The position numbers and the translations under genes were made by a program. A stretch of 37,850 bases of DNA from Dehalococcoidia bacterium UBA5760 (GTDB taxonomy: Bacteria > Chloroflexota > Dehalococcoidia > Dehalococcoidales > UBA5760): positions 2,803 through 40,652 of the forward strand of contig DIFA01000016.1 in the NCBI GenBank assembly GCA_002418895.1. Direction: 5' to 3'. Below, one piece after another: positions 1-9,273 of the stretch (the first letter of the stretch is position 1; the number at the start of each line of letters is the position of its first letter). The notes beneath the pieces were generated by a model. That model had not been told where the DNA came from. It made no database searches and saw only the letters and a list, made by a program, of their open reading frames with translations.

Positions 1-90
1 CCTATCAAACGAGGCCTTCCTTCTTATCTGCTCCTTGGCTAGTCGCTCAGGTTTCTTTTCTGGCCATTTGTCTGCTCGTCCCGGCTCCAT
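1..90 (-). CDS. Partial ORF running off the left edge, unknown
   Basis: An open frame starts with ATG at 90 and runs to the window edge without a stop (30 codons). A G-rich ribosome-binding-like stretch (GGGGG) sits about five bases upstream. The visible N-terminus is highly charged (Lys, Arg, Glu, with WPEKKPERLAKEQ in the middle) and has no signal peptide. I do not recognise a family. It is included because start, SD-like sequence and uninterrupted frame agree, but it is short. Confidence 0.4.
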   Translation of the reverse strand, partial: MEPGRADKWPEKKPERLAKEQIRRKASFDR

Positions 91-177
91 TAAAACCCCC
101 TTTCAGCATTGCCAATCATACTGCAGCCACTTTCTGAACCTCTGCCTGGTTCAAAGTATCCTTCAACCATCTCGTAG

Positions 178-327
178 CTAACCTGGCGGCTGTGAACGTG
201 AGTTAACCCTTTTCTCGATGTTCTCCAGTTTCTTTAGTATTTGCAAAAAGACACAGGTTTGCTTCTGAGCGCAACTTGAACAATACGCGAATTTAGTGCC
301 TTGTAAAGGACAACCCTTGGAATTCAT
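178..327 (-). CDS. 49-aa Cys-rich mini-protein
   Basis: ATG at 327 is preceded by GAGGTGATAC, a good ribosome-binding site, and the frame ends at TAG (178). The 49-residue product has four cysteines in its first half (C6, C16, C19, C25, including a CSSC pair). A charged helical tail follows (LKKLENIEKRVNS). The spacing suggests a small metal- or Fe-S-binding knuckle, though the pattern is not one I can name. It lies alone between the partial ORF at the edge and the MITE. The function is unknown; the SD and the Cys clustering are what support a real gene. Confidence 0.5.
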   Translation of the reverse strand: MNSKGCPLQGTKFAYCSSCAQKQTCVFLQILKKLENIEKRVNSRSQPPG

Positions 328-493
328 GTATCACCTCTCACTATTAAGTATATTGTATATCGGAGTAGACGAAATGCCAAGAGCTAACAAATGGGGTGAA
401 GACAGTGCCTCATTGCCACGATGACAACTTCGAATGCAAATACACTTTTGTGAAGCCGCTCTAGCTACTGAGTTCTGAAGTAAGTCACATTCT

Positions 494-592
494 GAGAGTG
501 CTGAAAAAGCCTAAAAAATCAAGAATTCTGACATTTTGTAGGCACGATTTTTAAGACAAAACCAGATAAAAGTGGGGTTTTTCAGCACTCTC
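494..592. mobile_element. MITE-like element, 99 bp, with TIRs and 5-bp TSD
   Basis: Perfect 15-bp terminal inverted repeats: GAGAGTGCTGAAAAA at the left end (494-508) and its reverse complement at the right end (578-592). Similarity continues two to three bases further in. The element is flanked on both sides by the 5-bp direct repeat ATTCT (489-493 and 593-597), the expected footprint of transposition. The 69-bp core has no coding potential. The size and structure fit a miniature element mobilised in trans by a transposase not encoded in this window. Confidence 0.8.
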
Positions 593-597
593 ATTCT

Positions 598-809
598 GGC
601 TTAATGTTGGATGTTCGGCTAGAACCTATCATGAAGGTGAATGCACATTTTGTGGGATGAAGACAGAATAGAATTAGAGGTCGCCCAACTCTTCTATATC
701 AAGCGACGATATTGATTAGGTCTAGCACCAGTTTTTCAGCTAACCTTTTTTGAGGATTTCTCTCTGCCCTGCCCTGATTTGGTTATGGTCTCTGATAGTC
801 TTTCCCGGC
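598..809. other. Gene-free stretch after the MITE
   Basis: No ORF with a credible start, no hairpin and no repeat was found here. It is the 3' flank of the convergently placed coiled-coil gene. Confidence 0.4.
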
Positions 810-1304
810 TCACTTTTGGGCTTCCTTACGGGTTTTATCAGCTTCCTTTAGGGCCTTCTTATGGGCTTCATCAGCTTCCTTCTTAGCCGCTTTATCAACG
901 GCCAGTTTCTTAGCCTCTTTGTGGACTATGTCCGCTTGCTTCCTGGCCTCTTCATGGGCCTTTTCTGCTCCTTCAATGCGTTCCTCTGATTCCGTTACAG
1001 CCTTCGTATAGTCTTCACTTCTTTGGTCCCAAGCAGTATTCCAGACCGCCCAGACTTGCCCTATAATCGCATCACGGACTTTATCAGCTTCCTTTAGGGC
1101 CTCCTTATGGGCTTTATCAACTTCCTTCTTAGCCGCTTTATCAACGGCCAGTTTCTTAGCCTCTTTGTAGACTATGTCCGCTTGCTTCTTGGCCTCTTTA
1201 CAGACGTCTTTTGCCCGCTTCAAACTCTCATTTAGTACTTTATCAGCTTGCTTCTTGGCCTCTTCCCCAGCGCCTCGTCGAGTTTCTAGCTCTTTTGTCT
1301 CCAT
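810..1304 (-). CDS. Lys/Ala/Glu-rich coiled-coil repeat protein (164 aa)
   Basis: ATG at 1304 is preceded by GGGGAGG at a normal distance. Almost the whole protein is predicted alpha-helix of low complexity, built from units such as KEAKKLAVDKAAKKE and HKEALKEADK. It resembles apolipoprotein-, LEA- or F-ATPase-b-like helices by composition only. A less repetitive centre (about residues 78-108, GQVWAVWNTAWDQ) separates two copies of the same ~40-residue module, encoded by a 120-bp DNA repeat (835-954 and 1081-1200). There is no signal peptide or membrane segment. No homologous family is recognised; a structural or stress-protective helical protein is a guess. Confidence 0.6.
   Translation of the reverse strand: METKELETRRGAGEEAKKQADKVLNESLKRAKDVCKEAKKQADIVYKEAKKLAVDKAAKKEVDKAHKEALKEADKVRDAIIGQVWAVWNTAWDQRSEDYTKAVTESEERIEGAEKAHEEARKQADIVHKEAKKLAVDKAAKKEADEAHKKALKEADKTRKEAQK
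835..1200. repeat. 120-bp direct repeat inside the coiled-coil gene
   Basis: Bases 835-954 and 1081-1200 match with only a handful of differences at a constant 246-bp offset, so they arose by recent duplication of one coding module. A shorter third partial copy of the GCTTGCTTCTTGGCCTCTT motif lies near 1245-1265. Confidence 0.75.
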
Positions 1305-2090
1305 TTCATACCTCCCCTACTACTGTATTCATTCTGGCATGTAAGGAATCAGTCGGTCTTAATTCGCCCCATAATAGTAATGTAATCTACACTTGAGGAC
1401 TTGTCAACAATTTCATACGTGGCAAAGACTAGGCACGCACATGGGAAAACCTAGAAATATTACAGAGGTATACAAGGTCAGTTACTTCTTATGATAGCTT
1501 GAGGTTTTATAAGGCACCGTTATCTCTAGCGCTAGGCTCAGGAGCAATGCCTGATTAAGCCTACATAAATTTTTACTGCCATGCTCAATGTGGCTAATGA
1601 CACTTCTGATTGCATACAGAGCACCATTGATCAAGTTGATGCATGGAAGTCTGCTAACGGTCCGGTAGGTAGCAATGTAATAGGTAAAAATGATATCCGG
1701 AGCAATGAAAATCAAGGTGAGGCACTTTATGAAGCATTAGACGAATACAATAACGGCTGGTATCGTTGGCCGTGGAACGATTAAACCGGTGTGAGTAGAA
1801 TATAGGCATATGTTTGTACTGATACTATTAACAGATGGCAGGTCCCAAAATAGCTAAATACTTTGGGATGGTGCGCTAGAGACATTGGCAAAGTAGTAGA
1901 GTCATTGTGAGCTTGATAGGGAGTACATCAACCCTATCAAGCTTATTTGTATTCGGATATGAGTGTTATGATTGGTATGGATGCTAACCAACAGTTTGAC
2001 GTTTTGGGTTCTACTACCGCATAGTAGGCACCGTCAGGATTGACTATTATACTAATCAAGAATATCATACGAGTAATGAATTGGTAACAC
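1305..2090. other. 786-bp region without a confident gene
   Basis: The only plus-strand frame of note is 1581-1784 (67 codons). It has no Shine-Dalgarno sequence and overlaps an equally long antisense frame, so I do not call it a gene. A plus-strand terminator-like hairpin at 1910-1943 hints that some plus-strand transcript crosses the region. A smaller dyad (TCCCAAA/TTTGGGA, about 1844-1869) precedes it. Confidence 0.4.
1910..1943 (+). terminator. Intrinsic terminator-like hairpin
   Basis: A 12-bp perfect stem AGCTTGATAGGG / CCCTATCAAGCT with a 10-base loop is followed on the plus strand by the T-rich TATTTGTATT. It lies about 150 bp before the helicase gene. It would insulate that gene from upstream transcription. 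Confidence 0.6.
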
Positions 2091-2093
2091 GTG

Positions 2094-5000
2094 ATGGGCA
2101 TAACCAACACGTCTGGTGGGATGAAAAGCACAATAACAGGTACAGACACGACATTTATTACTAACGAGGGTGAAGGGAACCTGCGAGACAGGTTCCGCGT
2201 CTTGATTAGAGACACCCGTTTTTTTGATGCTCTAGCAGGCTTCTTTTACACAAGCGGCTTTCACGCACTCTGGAAGTCGCTGGAGAAGACCGAGAAAATC
2301 AGGATCCTGATAGGCATTAGCACGAGCAAGCACACCCTTGACCTAATCCGCAGTTCTGAAGTCCCGGTACAAGGCACTCTCGAATTCTCTCACGCCGAAA
2401 CCAAAGAGAAGTTTTCAGAAGCAGTAGCAGATGAGATGGAGCATTCTGAAGATAGCAGCGATGTAGACAATGGTGTAGCTAAGTTTATCGAGTGGATCCG
2501 GAGTGGGAAACTGGAGATTAAAGCTTATCCGTCGCAGAATATTCACGCCAAGCTCTATATAATAACCTTTGTCGAGGGCGACAAGGATGTCGGTAGAGTA
2601 ATCACCGGTTCCAGCAATTTCACGGAAGCTGGACTTATTGATAACCTGGAATTCAATGTCGAACTCAAGGACCGGAGCGACTACGAATTTGCCCTGGGTA
2701 AGTTCAACGAGCTCTGGGAAAATGCTGTCGACGTCAAAGACAAATACGTTGAGACGATTGAAAACAGAACCTGGCTTAACAATAACGTCACTCCCTACGA
2801 GCTTTATCTGAAGTTCTTGTACGAGTATTTCAAAGAGAAAATCAATATCGACAAGGAAGAGATAGATAAGAAGTATCTGCCGGAAGATTTCATGGACCTG
2901 GCTTATCAAAATGAGGCTGTGAAAGACGCCAGGAGCAAACTCGATGAATATGGCGGGGTCTTCCTCTCCGATGTCGTCGGGCTCGGCAAGACATACATTT
3001 CGGCAATGCTCGCCAGTCAACTCGATGGCAGACACCTTGTTATCGCACCACCGAATCTATTGCTGAAAGATAACCCCGGCTCATGGCCGAATGTCTTCTC
3101 CGACTTCAGGGTACCGGCTGATTTTGAGTCTCTGGGAAAGCTCGAGCACCTTGTCAAGCACGGCACTGACAAATACAATAATATTTTCATCGACGAAGCC
3201 CACCGCTTCCGGACGGAGATGAACATAACCTACGAGATGCTGGCCCAAATCTGCCGCGGAAAGAGAGTTATCTTGGTCAGTGCTACTCCCTTGAACAACT
3301 CTCCAAAAGATATACTCAGCCAGATTAAACTGTTTCAGAAAGCGAAAAGGAGCACAATTCCCAACCTACCCAATCTAGAAGGTTTCTTCAACAGCCTTGA
3401 TAACCGACTCAAGGAACTCGACAGGCAGAATGATTATGATGAATACATTCAGACGGTGAAAGAGAACGCAAAGGAAATAAGAGAAAAAGTCCTCAAGTAC
3501 CTGATTGTCCGGCGGACCCGCGCCGAGATTATCAAGTATTTTGCCGAAGACCTGAAACAGCAGAAGCTTAAATTTCCTGAAGTTGCCGACCCGGAAGCAG
3601 TACTCTATCAGTTGAATGACAACGAAGACCGCGTATTCAGTAAGACGATTGAACTGATAACGACAGGTTTTTCTTATTCACGTTACACCCCGATGCTCTA
3701 CTACGAAGGGAAAAGAAACCAGCCGGAAGAACTAGCCCAGAAAAACATGAGGAAGTTCATGAAAATTCTACTGGTAAAGAGGCTGGAAAGCAGCTTCTAT
3801 GCCTTTAAGAAAAGCCTGGTGAGATTCCTCTCATCCTACGAGCAGTTTCTCCGGGAGTTCAATAAGGGGAATGTGTATGTCAGTAAGCAATACACCAACA
3901 AGCTCTTTGAGTTCCTTGAGAGTGATGATGACGAATCTATTCAGCGGCTTGTCGATGAGGACAAAGCTCGCCGATACGATGCCTCCGACTTCAATGCCAG
4001 CTTCAAAGAAAATCTCGAAAATGACATGGCTGTTCTGAAAGAGATAGCTAATCTCTGGAAAAGCATAGACAGAGACCCGAAGCTGCTGACGTTTATAGAT
4101 ATCCTGAAGAAAAATGAGACCCTTAGAAAGAACAAGCTGATTATTTTCACCGAGTCGAAAGAGACGGCCGATTATCTTGACGAAAAGCTAAGCCAGGTAT
4201 TCCCAGACAAGGTGCTCTCTTTCTCCGGTGCGTCAGGCGCTCCGACCCGGGAAAAAGTCATCGCCAACTTTGACGCCAGAGCCAAATTCCCGCGAGACGA
4301 CTACCGCATACTGATAACCACCGAGGTCCTGTCGGAGGGCGTCAACCTGCATCGGTCTAATGTCGTCATCAACTACGACATACCATGGAACCCGACCCGC
4401 CTGATGCAAAGAGCAGGCCGTATAAACAGGGTTGACACCAGATTCGACAAAATCTACACTTTCAACTTCTTCCCGACCGTCCAGTCGAACGACCAGATTA
4501 AGCTCAAGGAAGCGGCGGAATATAAGATACGGACTTTCATCGAGATGCTTGGCGCTGATGCCAGACTATTGACCGAGGGTGAGGAAATCAAATCGCACGA
4601 CCTCTTTAGCCGCCTGACATCCAGGAAGACCATCACCGGCGAAGACGGAGAAGAAGAGAGTGAACTGAAGTACCTGCAGGTAATAAGGAATATACGTGAC
4701 GCCAGGCCGGACCTGTTCGAGAAGATCAAACGCCTGCCCAAGAAAGCGCGGTCAGGCAGAGAACAAGAAGGAGATTCGATAGACGCTCTGGTGACCTACT
4801 TCCGCAAGGGCAAACTGCAGAAGTTCTATCGCTGCGACGACAAGGCAACTCAAGAACTGGATTTCCTATCGGCCGCCAGATATCTAGAAGTAGAAGAAGA
4901 CACCCCCCGGCTGGGTATCGACGACAAATACTACGGGCTTCTGGACAAAAACAAGCGGGCATTTGCCCTAGCTACCACCGAGGAAGTGCCGGAAACGAAG

Positions 5001-5321
5001 CTGAAAGGCGGCCGGGACAGCGCCACATTCGTACTGAAGATACTGAAGTCGAATCAGGTGAAACACTTCAAGGGCTATACTGACAACGATGAGCTTTATA
5101 TCAAAGATGTGATAAAACTGATAGAAGAAGGCGGTTTACCCCGACAGACCGCCAAGACTCTGGTTAAGGAACTCGGAGGAGAGACCAAACCGCTGCAAAT
5201 ACTGGCCAAGCTCAAAATGAACATCGCCACAGAGTTTTTCAAGGAACCGGTCGCGGAAAGCGCCGCTCAGACCTCAGGTCCCCGCGAGGTGATTCTCTCG
5301 GAATATCTGGTGAGCAAGTAA
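2094..5321 (+). CDS. PLD-like nuclease / SNF2-type SF2 helicase fusion
   Basis: A ~1075-aa protein with two units. Residues ~20-200 form a phospholipase-D-superfamily nuclease-like domain (HAK at ~152, GSSNFTEAGL at ~173). After a linker comes an SF2 helicase: GLGKTYI Walker A (~297), FIDEAHRF Walker B/DEAH (~368), VSATPLNNS motif III (~397), IIFTES (~684), and the LSEGVNLH...QRAGRINR C-terminal motifs (~747-778). The ~300-residue C-terminal extension is unassigned. Related helicases translocate on DNA in restriction-like defence loci; DISARM carries PLD and SNF2 functions as separate proteins. GTG 2091 or ATG 2121 are alternative starts, and no strong SD decides. The NYN gene begins one base after its stop. 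Role in DNA-targeting defence is inferred from architecture and neighbours. Confidence 0.9.
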   Translation: MGITNTSGGMKSTITGTDTTFITNEGEGNLRDRFRVLIRDTRFFDALAGFFYTSGFHALWKSLEKTEKIRILIGISTSKHTLDLIRSSEVPVQGTLEFSHAETKEKFSEAVADEMEHSEDSSDVDNGVAKFIEWIRSGKLEIKAYPSQNIHAKLYIITFVEGDKDVGRVITGSSNFTEAGLIDNLEFNVELKDRSDYEFALGKFNELWENAVDVKDKYVETIENRTWLNNNVTPYELYLKFLYEYFKEKINIDKEEIDKKYLPEDFMDLAYQNEAVKDARSKLDEYGGVFLSDVVGLGKTYISAMLASQLDGRHLVIAPPNLLLKDNPGSWPNVFSDFRVPADFESLGKLEHLVKHGTDKYNNIFIDEAHRFRTEMNITYEMLAQICRGKRVILVSATPLNNSPKDILSQIKLFQKAKRSTIPNLPNLEGFFNSLDNRLKELDRQNDYDEYIQTVKENAKEIREKVLKYLIVRRTRAEIIKYFAEDLKQQKLKFPEVADPEAVLYQLNDNEDRVFSKTIELITTGFSYSRYTPMLYYEGKRNQPEELAQKNMRKFMKILLVKRLESSFYAFKKSLVRFLSSYEQFLREFNKGNVYVSKQYTNKLFEFLESDDDESIQRLVDEDKARRYDASDFNASFKENLENDMAVLKEIANLWKSIDRDPKLLTFIDILKKNETLRKNKLIIFTESKETADYLDEKLSQVFPDKVLSFSGASGAPTREKVIANFDARAKFPRDDYRILITTEVLSEGVNLHRSNVVINYDIPWNPTRLMQRAGRINRVDTRFDKIYTFNFFPTVQSNDQIKLKEAAEYKIRTFIEMLGADARLLTEGEEIKSHDLFSRLTSRKTITGEDGEEESELKYLQVIRNIRDARPDLFEKIKRLPKKARSGREQEGDSIDALVTYFRKGKLQKFYRCDDKATQELDFLSAARYLEVEEDTPRLGIDDKYYGLLDKNKRAFALATTEEVPETKLKGGRDSATFVLKILKSNQVKHFKGYTDNDELYIKDVIKLIEEGGLPRQTAKTLVKELGGETKPLQILAKLKMNIATEFFKEPVAESAAQTSGPREVILSEYLVSK

Positions 5322-5322
5322 T

Positions 5323-5808
5323 ATGACGAAAGCCACAAATAACTATGCCTTCATCGATAGTCAGAATCTTAACCTTTCCATCCGGGAGCAGGGGTGGATT
5401 TTGGATTTTCTGAAGTTCAGGATTTATCTAAAGGATAAGTACGGCATAGCCAAAGCCTTCATCTGCATCGGATACGTACCGCAGAATCAAGACCTGTACA
5501 CCAATCTCCAGAAAGACGGCTACATCCTTATTTTCAAGCCAACACTGATTTTACCGACAGGTGGTGTTAAGGGGAATGTTGATGCGGAGCTAGTCCTGCA
5601 CGCGATGATTGAGTACCAGAACTACGATAAAGCTTTAATTGTCACTGGAGACGGCGATTTCTATTGCCTGGTAGATTACCTGGTAAAGAACGACAAGCTG
5701 CTAAAACTTCTGGTTCCAAATATGAACAAATTTTCTTCACTTTACCGGAAGATGATGCCACATATTGCGTTCATGAATAATCTTAGAGATAAATTGGAGC
5801 ACGTATAG
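5323..5808 (+). CDS. NYN-domain (LabA/DUF88-like) PIN-fold nuclease
   Basis: A 161-aa protein covering one complete NYN domain. The acidic motifs expected for metal binding are present: FIDSQNLN with D12, GNVDAEL with D87, and TGDGDFYCLV with D110 and D112. NYN/PIN-fold enzymes typically cleave RNA. The gene starts one base after the helicase stop, so the two are surely co-transcribed and probably translationally coupled. In a helicase/methyltransferase cassette, a NYN protein could be an effector or a processing nuclease. The family call is secure from the motifs; the substrate is unknown. Confidence 0.88.
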   Translation: MTKATNNYAFIDSQNLNLSIREQGWILDFLKFRIYLKDKYGIAKAFICIGYVPQNQDLYTNLQKDGYILIFKPTLILPTGGVKGNVDAELVLHAMIEYQNYDKALIVTGDGDFYCLVDYLVKNDKLLKLLVPNMNKFSSLYRKMMPHIAFMNNLRDKLEHV

Positions 5809-5824
5809 AAACGGGAATAAAAAA

Positions 5825-5864
5825 AGAGGCATTACCGCGGGACGGAACCCTTTGGATAGCCTCT
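5825..5864 (+). other. Hairpin between the NYN and methyltransferase genes
   Basis: AGAGGC (5825-5830) pairs with GCCTCT (5859-5864), extended inward by imperfect pairing (ATTACC with GGATA), in the 91-base gap before the methyltransferase. It lacks a following T-run. It may therefore act as an attenuator or processing site that uncouples methyltransferase expression from the nuclease genes rather than as a full terminator. Confidence 0.4.
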
Positions 5865-5923
5865 CATCGTGATTCTAGGATTAGAATATCACCGCACCAG
5901 TGATTTGTCAAGAGCAAAACACT

Positions 5924-8900
5924 ATGGATAAACAGTCGGCAGTCAAGCTAATTCGGGACACCTTCGAAAGCCCTTTTGACAAGGGGTGGTTCATCAACCT
6001 GAGCAAGAATCTGGTCAAGAATATCGAAACCTCAAAGAATTTCACTTACCAGGGTAACATTATCCCTGATGCTTATAAGGACAGTATTCTATCTCTGGAG
6101 CGTATCGGCAAGTACCAAGACGCCGACGATAACAAGATAGATATCCTCATCGTGCGGCTGAAGAAAGAGCACTCACTCGAACGCGCCCGCACCATGCAAA
6201 GGAATTTCGTTGCCTGGTATTTGAACGGCAGCCGCGGCGACATACTCAAAGATGCTGCTCTGGTTGCCTTTGTCCCGCCGGAGGGCACCGACTGGCGCTT
6301 CTCCCTGGTTAAGATGGACTATGACCTGGTTCAATCGCTTACAGGAAAGACAAAGGTGGAAAAAGAGCTCACACCGGCACGCCGGTATTCTTTCCTGGTC
6401 GGTGAGAATGAGAGCAGCCACACCGCCCAGGTGCAGTTGCTACCCATTCTTCTGGACGATGGAAGAAGGCCGATTTTATCTGACTTTGAGAAAGCCTTCA
6501 ACATCGAGGTGGTCACCAGGGAGTTCTTTATTAAGTACCGCAACTTGTTCAACGATGTTAAGGAAGCCCTGGGAGGCATCATTGAGCAGGACTCAAAGAT
6601 AAAGGCGGACTTTGAGGCGAAAAGCATCGACCCGGTCAACTTCGCCAAGAAGCTGCTGGGACAAATCGTGTTCCTGTACTTCCTGCAGAAGAAGGGCTGG
6701 CTGGGTGTGCCGGAGGACAAGAAATGGGGTGATGGCGATAGACGATTCTTACATAGTCTTTTTGATAGAGCATCTGAGGGGCGAGAGAATTTTTTCAATG
6801 AGTATCTGGAGTATCTGTTCTATAATGCTCTGGCCAAACAAGAACGAGGCACAGTAGACCCGGCATATTATCCACGTTTCAACTGCAAGATACCCTTCTT
6901 AAACGGCGGCCTGTTCGACCCTATCAACAACTACGACTGGGTGCGTACGGATATTCTCCTTCCTAACGACCTGTTTTCCAACGACGAGAAAACGAAGGAA
7001 GGGGACACCGGCACCGGTATTCTTGACGTGTTTGACCGGTACAACTTCACCGTCAAAGAAGACGAGCCTCTGGACAAAGAGGTAGCCGTCGACCCGGAGA
7101 TGTTAGGCAAGGTGTTTGAAAACCTGCTCGACGTTAAGGACCGCAAGTCCAAAGGGACCTATTACACCCCGCGTGAAATCGTCCGCTATATGTGTCAGGA
7201 AAGCCTGATCAACTACCTGGATACCGCTCTCAATGCCGGAGATGTGGCGCTAGTCACTGAAAAGCTAACCAATCTTAAGCTGTTCGGGGCACCTGCCTTT
7301 CAGCAGCAGGCATTGAAAACACCGGGTAACATCAACAGGGTACCGCGTGAGGATATCGAAGCCTTTGTGCGGATGGGCGAACTGGCTATCGAGCATGACG
7401 CTACCGCCTTGCAGAATCTGGATAAGATTGAGCAGGGGATACAAAAGACAACCAAATACCGGCTGAAATTGAGGTCTGTTCAAGAGAATGCCGCTTTCAT
7501 CGACGACGCCCTGGCCAATATCCGGGTGTGCGACCCCGCCATCGGCTCCGGAGCTTTCCCGGTCGGCCTGATGACGGAAATCGTCCGCGCCCGAAACACG
7601 CTTACCACCTACCTGCCGGATAAAACGGGGAGAACGAGCTATCATTTCAAGCGCCACGCTATACAGAACTGCCTTTACGGTGTGGATATTGACCCCGGCG
7701 CGGTTGAGATTGCCAAGCTCCGGCTCTGGCTTTCGCTGGTGGTGGATGAAGAAGACATCAAGCAGATTCAACCTCTGCCCAACCTGGACTACAAGGTCGT
7801 CTGCGGGAACTCGCTGCTGGGTGTTGAGCGTAGAATTGAAAACTGGCCACTATTTGCTGAGCTTGAGAGATTGAAGCCGTTACATTTTGAAGAAACCAAT
7901 GCCGGGAAAAAGCAGGAATACAAACAACAAATTGACCAGCTAATCAAGAACCTGACGAATGATAAGGAGATATTTGACTTTGAGGTCTATTTTTCCGAGG
8001 TATTTCATGAGATGAATGGCAGCAAGAGCGGATTTGATGTGGTAATTGCCAATCCGCCTTATGGTTTTAGGAATGTGCTTTCTAAAGATGAAAAGGACTA
8101 CTTCCGAAAACAAAAAGGCATCCAATTCCCTTCGGGTGATGTTGCTGAGTTATTCATAATCATAAGCCTACAGAAGCTAGTACGCAAACAAGGCAATCTG
8201 ACGTTCATCATTCCCAAAAAAGCCCTCTATGGAGAGTCCTGGAGAAACGTAAGAAAGTTTTGGACTGGCAACGGACTCACCTATTTAATGGATGCCAGCA
8301 AGGCATTTGAAGAAGTTCTGCTTGAACAAGTTTCCTTCTCACTTATTAAAGATGCTCATACGGTTATGGTGACCATAGGTACATTAAATCAAGCAGGAGA
8401 CAGGATAGAGGTCTTCGGTTCATTTCCGCTAGAGGACATCTTTTCCGATGAGTTGAAGAACGCCCAAATCTATAGGGGTATTTTCCCGAAAGGCCTCCTT
8501 GATAAGATTAGAAGTAAGTCCGTTTTGGATACAGGTGGCTTAGTGAAGGGCGAAATGGGCATTTCCAATATAACTGAGTATCTAACGTTCGAATCTGTCG
8601 GTAATTACCCTTGTGTCAAGGGTATCGACGTAATCAGATACGGCTTTAAACCTGAAGTGAGATACTTGAAAGGGAAGATAGCTAAAAAATACTCAGAAAT
8701 CTATCGCGGCCATAAAATTGTATCTCAAAAAATCATTGCTCATGTTCAGAATCCGTATCCACACATAATAATTACTATGTCTTATGACGATGCTAATAGG
8801 CTCATCAATGATACTTGCGTTGAAATTCAAGTATTAGGCAAAGGCAAAGAATTAGAAAAGAAATTCTTGTTGGCTTATTATCAATCCACCTTCTGCAACT

Positions 8901-9196
8901 GGTATGCGTATAATTTAGTTTATAATAGAGCGATTCGTACGATGGACTTTATTGACTATTACATAACCCAAATTCCCATCCCGAAGTGTGTGATTGAAAA
9001 TCCAAACCGGCAAAAACCAGTTATAAGTATTGTTGACCAAATCCTTGCCATCACCAAGGACGAGGACTACCTTTCTAATCCTGCCAAGCAAGCCAAGGTC
9101 AAAGAACTTGAGCACCAGATCGACCAGATGGTATACAAACTGTATGAGTTAACCCCGGAGGAAATAGCGGTGGTAGAAGGAACGTTTAAGAAATAG
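5924..9196 (+). CDS. Eco57I-class N6-adenine DNA methyltransferase / restriction-modification protein
   Basis: A ~1090-aa protein of the large Eco57I/COG1002 type. The SAM-binding motif I (CDPAIGSGAF) is at about residue 535 and the catalytic motif IV (ANPPYGF) at about residue 710, in the N6-adenine order. A ~400-residue N-terminal region precedes the methylase core, and the C-terminal half should hold target recognition. The N-terminus includes an IDILIVRLKKE...QRNF segment that could be a degenerate PD-(D/E)XK-like fold; I cannot confirm this. GTG 5900 is an alternative start, but ATG 5924 gives a more typical N-terminus. Size and order resemble PglX (BREX) and DrmMI (DISARM). It likely marks self DNA, with the helicase/PLD protein attacking unmodified DNA; that division of labour is inferred. 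Confidence 0.88.
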   Translation: MDKQSAVKLIRDTFESPFDKGWFINLSKNLVKNIETSKNFTYQGNIIPDAYKDSILSLERIGKYQDADDNKIDILIVRLKKEHSLERARTMQRNFVAWYLNGSRGDILKDAALVAFVPPEGTDWRFSLVKMDYDLVQSLTGKTKVEKELTPARRYSFLVGENESSHTAQVQLLPILLDDGRRPILSDFEKAFNIEVVTREFFIKYRNLFNDVKEALGGIIEQDSKIKADFEAKSIDPVNFAKKLLGQIVFLYFLQKKGWLGVPEDKKWGDGDRRFLHSLFDRASEGRENFFNEYLEYLFYNALAKQERGTVDPAYYPRFNCKIPFLNGGLFDPINNYDWVRTDILLPNDLFSNDEKTKEGDTGTGILDVFDRYNFTVKEDEPLDKEVAVDPEMLGKVFENLLDVKDRKSKGTYYTPREIVRYMCQESLINYLDTALNAGDVALVTEKLTNLKLFGAPAFQQQALKTPGNINRVPREDIEAFVRMGELAIEHDATALQNLDKIEQGIQKTTKYRLKLRSVQENAAFIDDALANIRVCDPAIGSGAFPVGLMTEIVRARNTLTTYLPDKTGRTSYHFKRHAIQNCLYGVDIDPGAVEIAKLRLWLSLVVDEEDIKQIQPLPNLDYKVVCGNSLLGVERRIENWPLFAELERLKPLHFEETNAGKKQEYKQQIDQLIKNLTNDKEIFDFEVYFSEVFHEMNGSKSGFDVVIANPPYGFRNVLSKDEKDYFRKQKGIQFPSGDVAELFIIISLQKLVRKQGNLTFIIPKKALYGESWRNVRKFWTGNGLTYLMDASKAFEEVLLEQVSFSLIKDAHTVMVTIGTLNQAGDRIEVFGSFPLEDIFSDELKNAQIYRGIFPKGLLDKIRSKSVLDTGGLVKGEMGISNITEYLTFESVGNYPCVKGIDVIRYGFKPEVRYLKGKIAKKYSEIYRGHKIVSQKIIAHVQNPYPHIIITMSYDDANRLINDTCVEIQVLGKGKELEKKFLLAYYQSTFCNWYAYNLVYNRAIRTMDFIDYYITQIPIPKCVIENPNRQKPVISIVDQILAITKDEDYLSNPAKQAKVKELEHQIDQMVYKLYELTPEEIAVVEGTFKK

Positions 9197-9273
9197 GATA
9201 AATGAATGAGGGCAAAGTCTGGTAACCACAAGATTATTGACGTTTGTCTCCGTGCTCTCATGGGATGACAGAT

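Noticed and set aside
1581..1784. 67-codon plus-strand ORF
   Set aside because: No Shine-Dalgarno sequence, no recognisable family and an equally long antisense frame. Only the downstream hairpin favours it.
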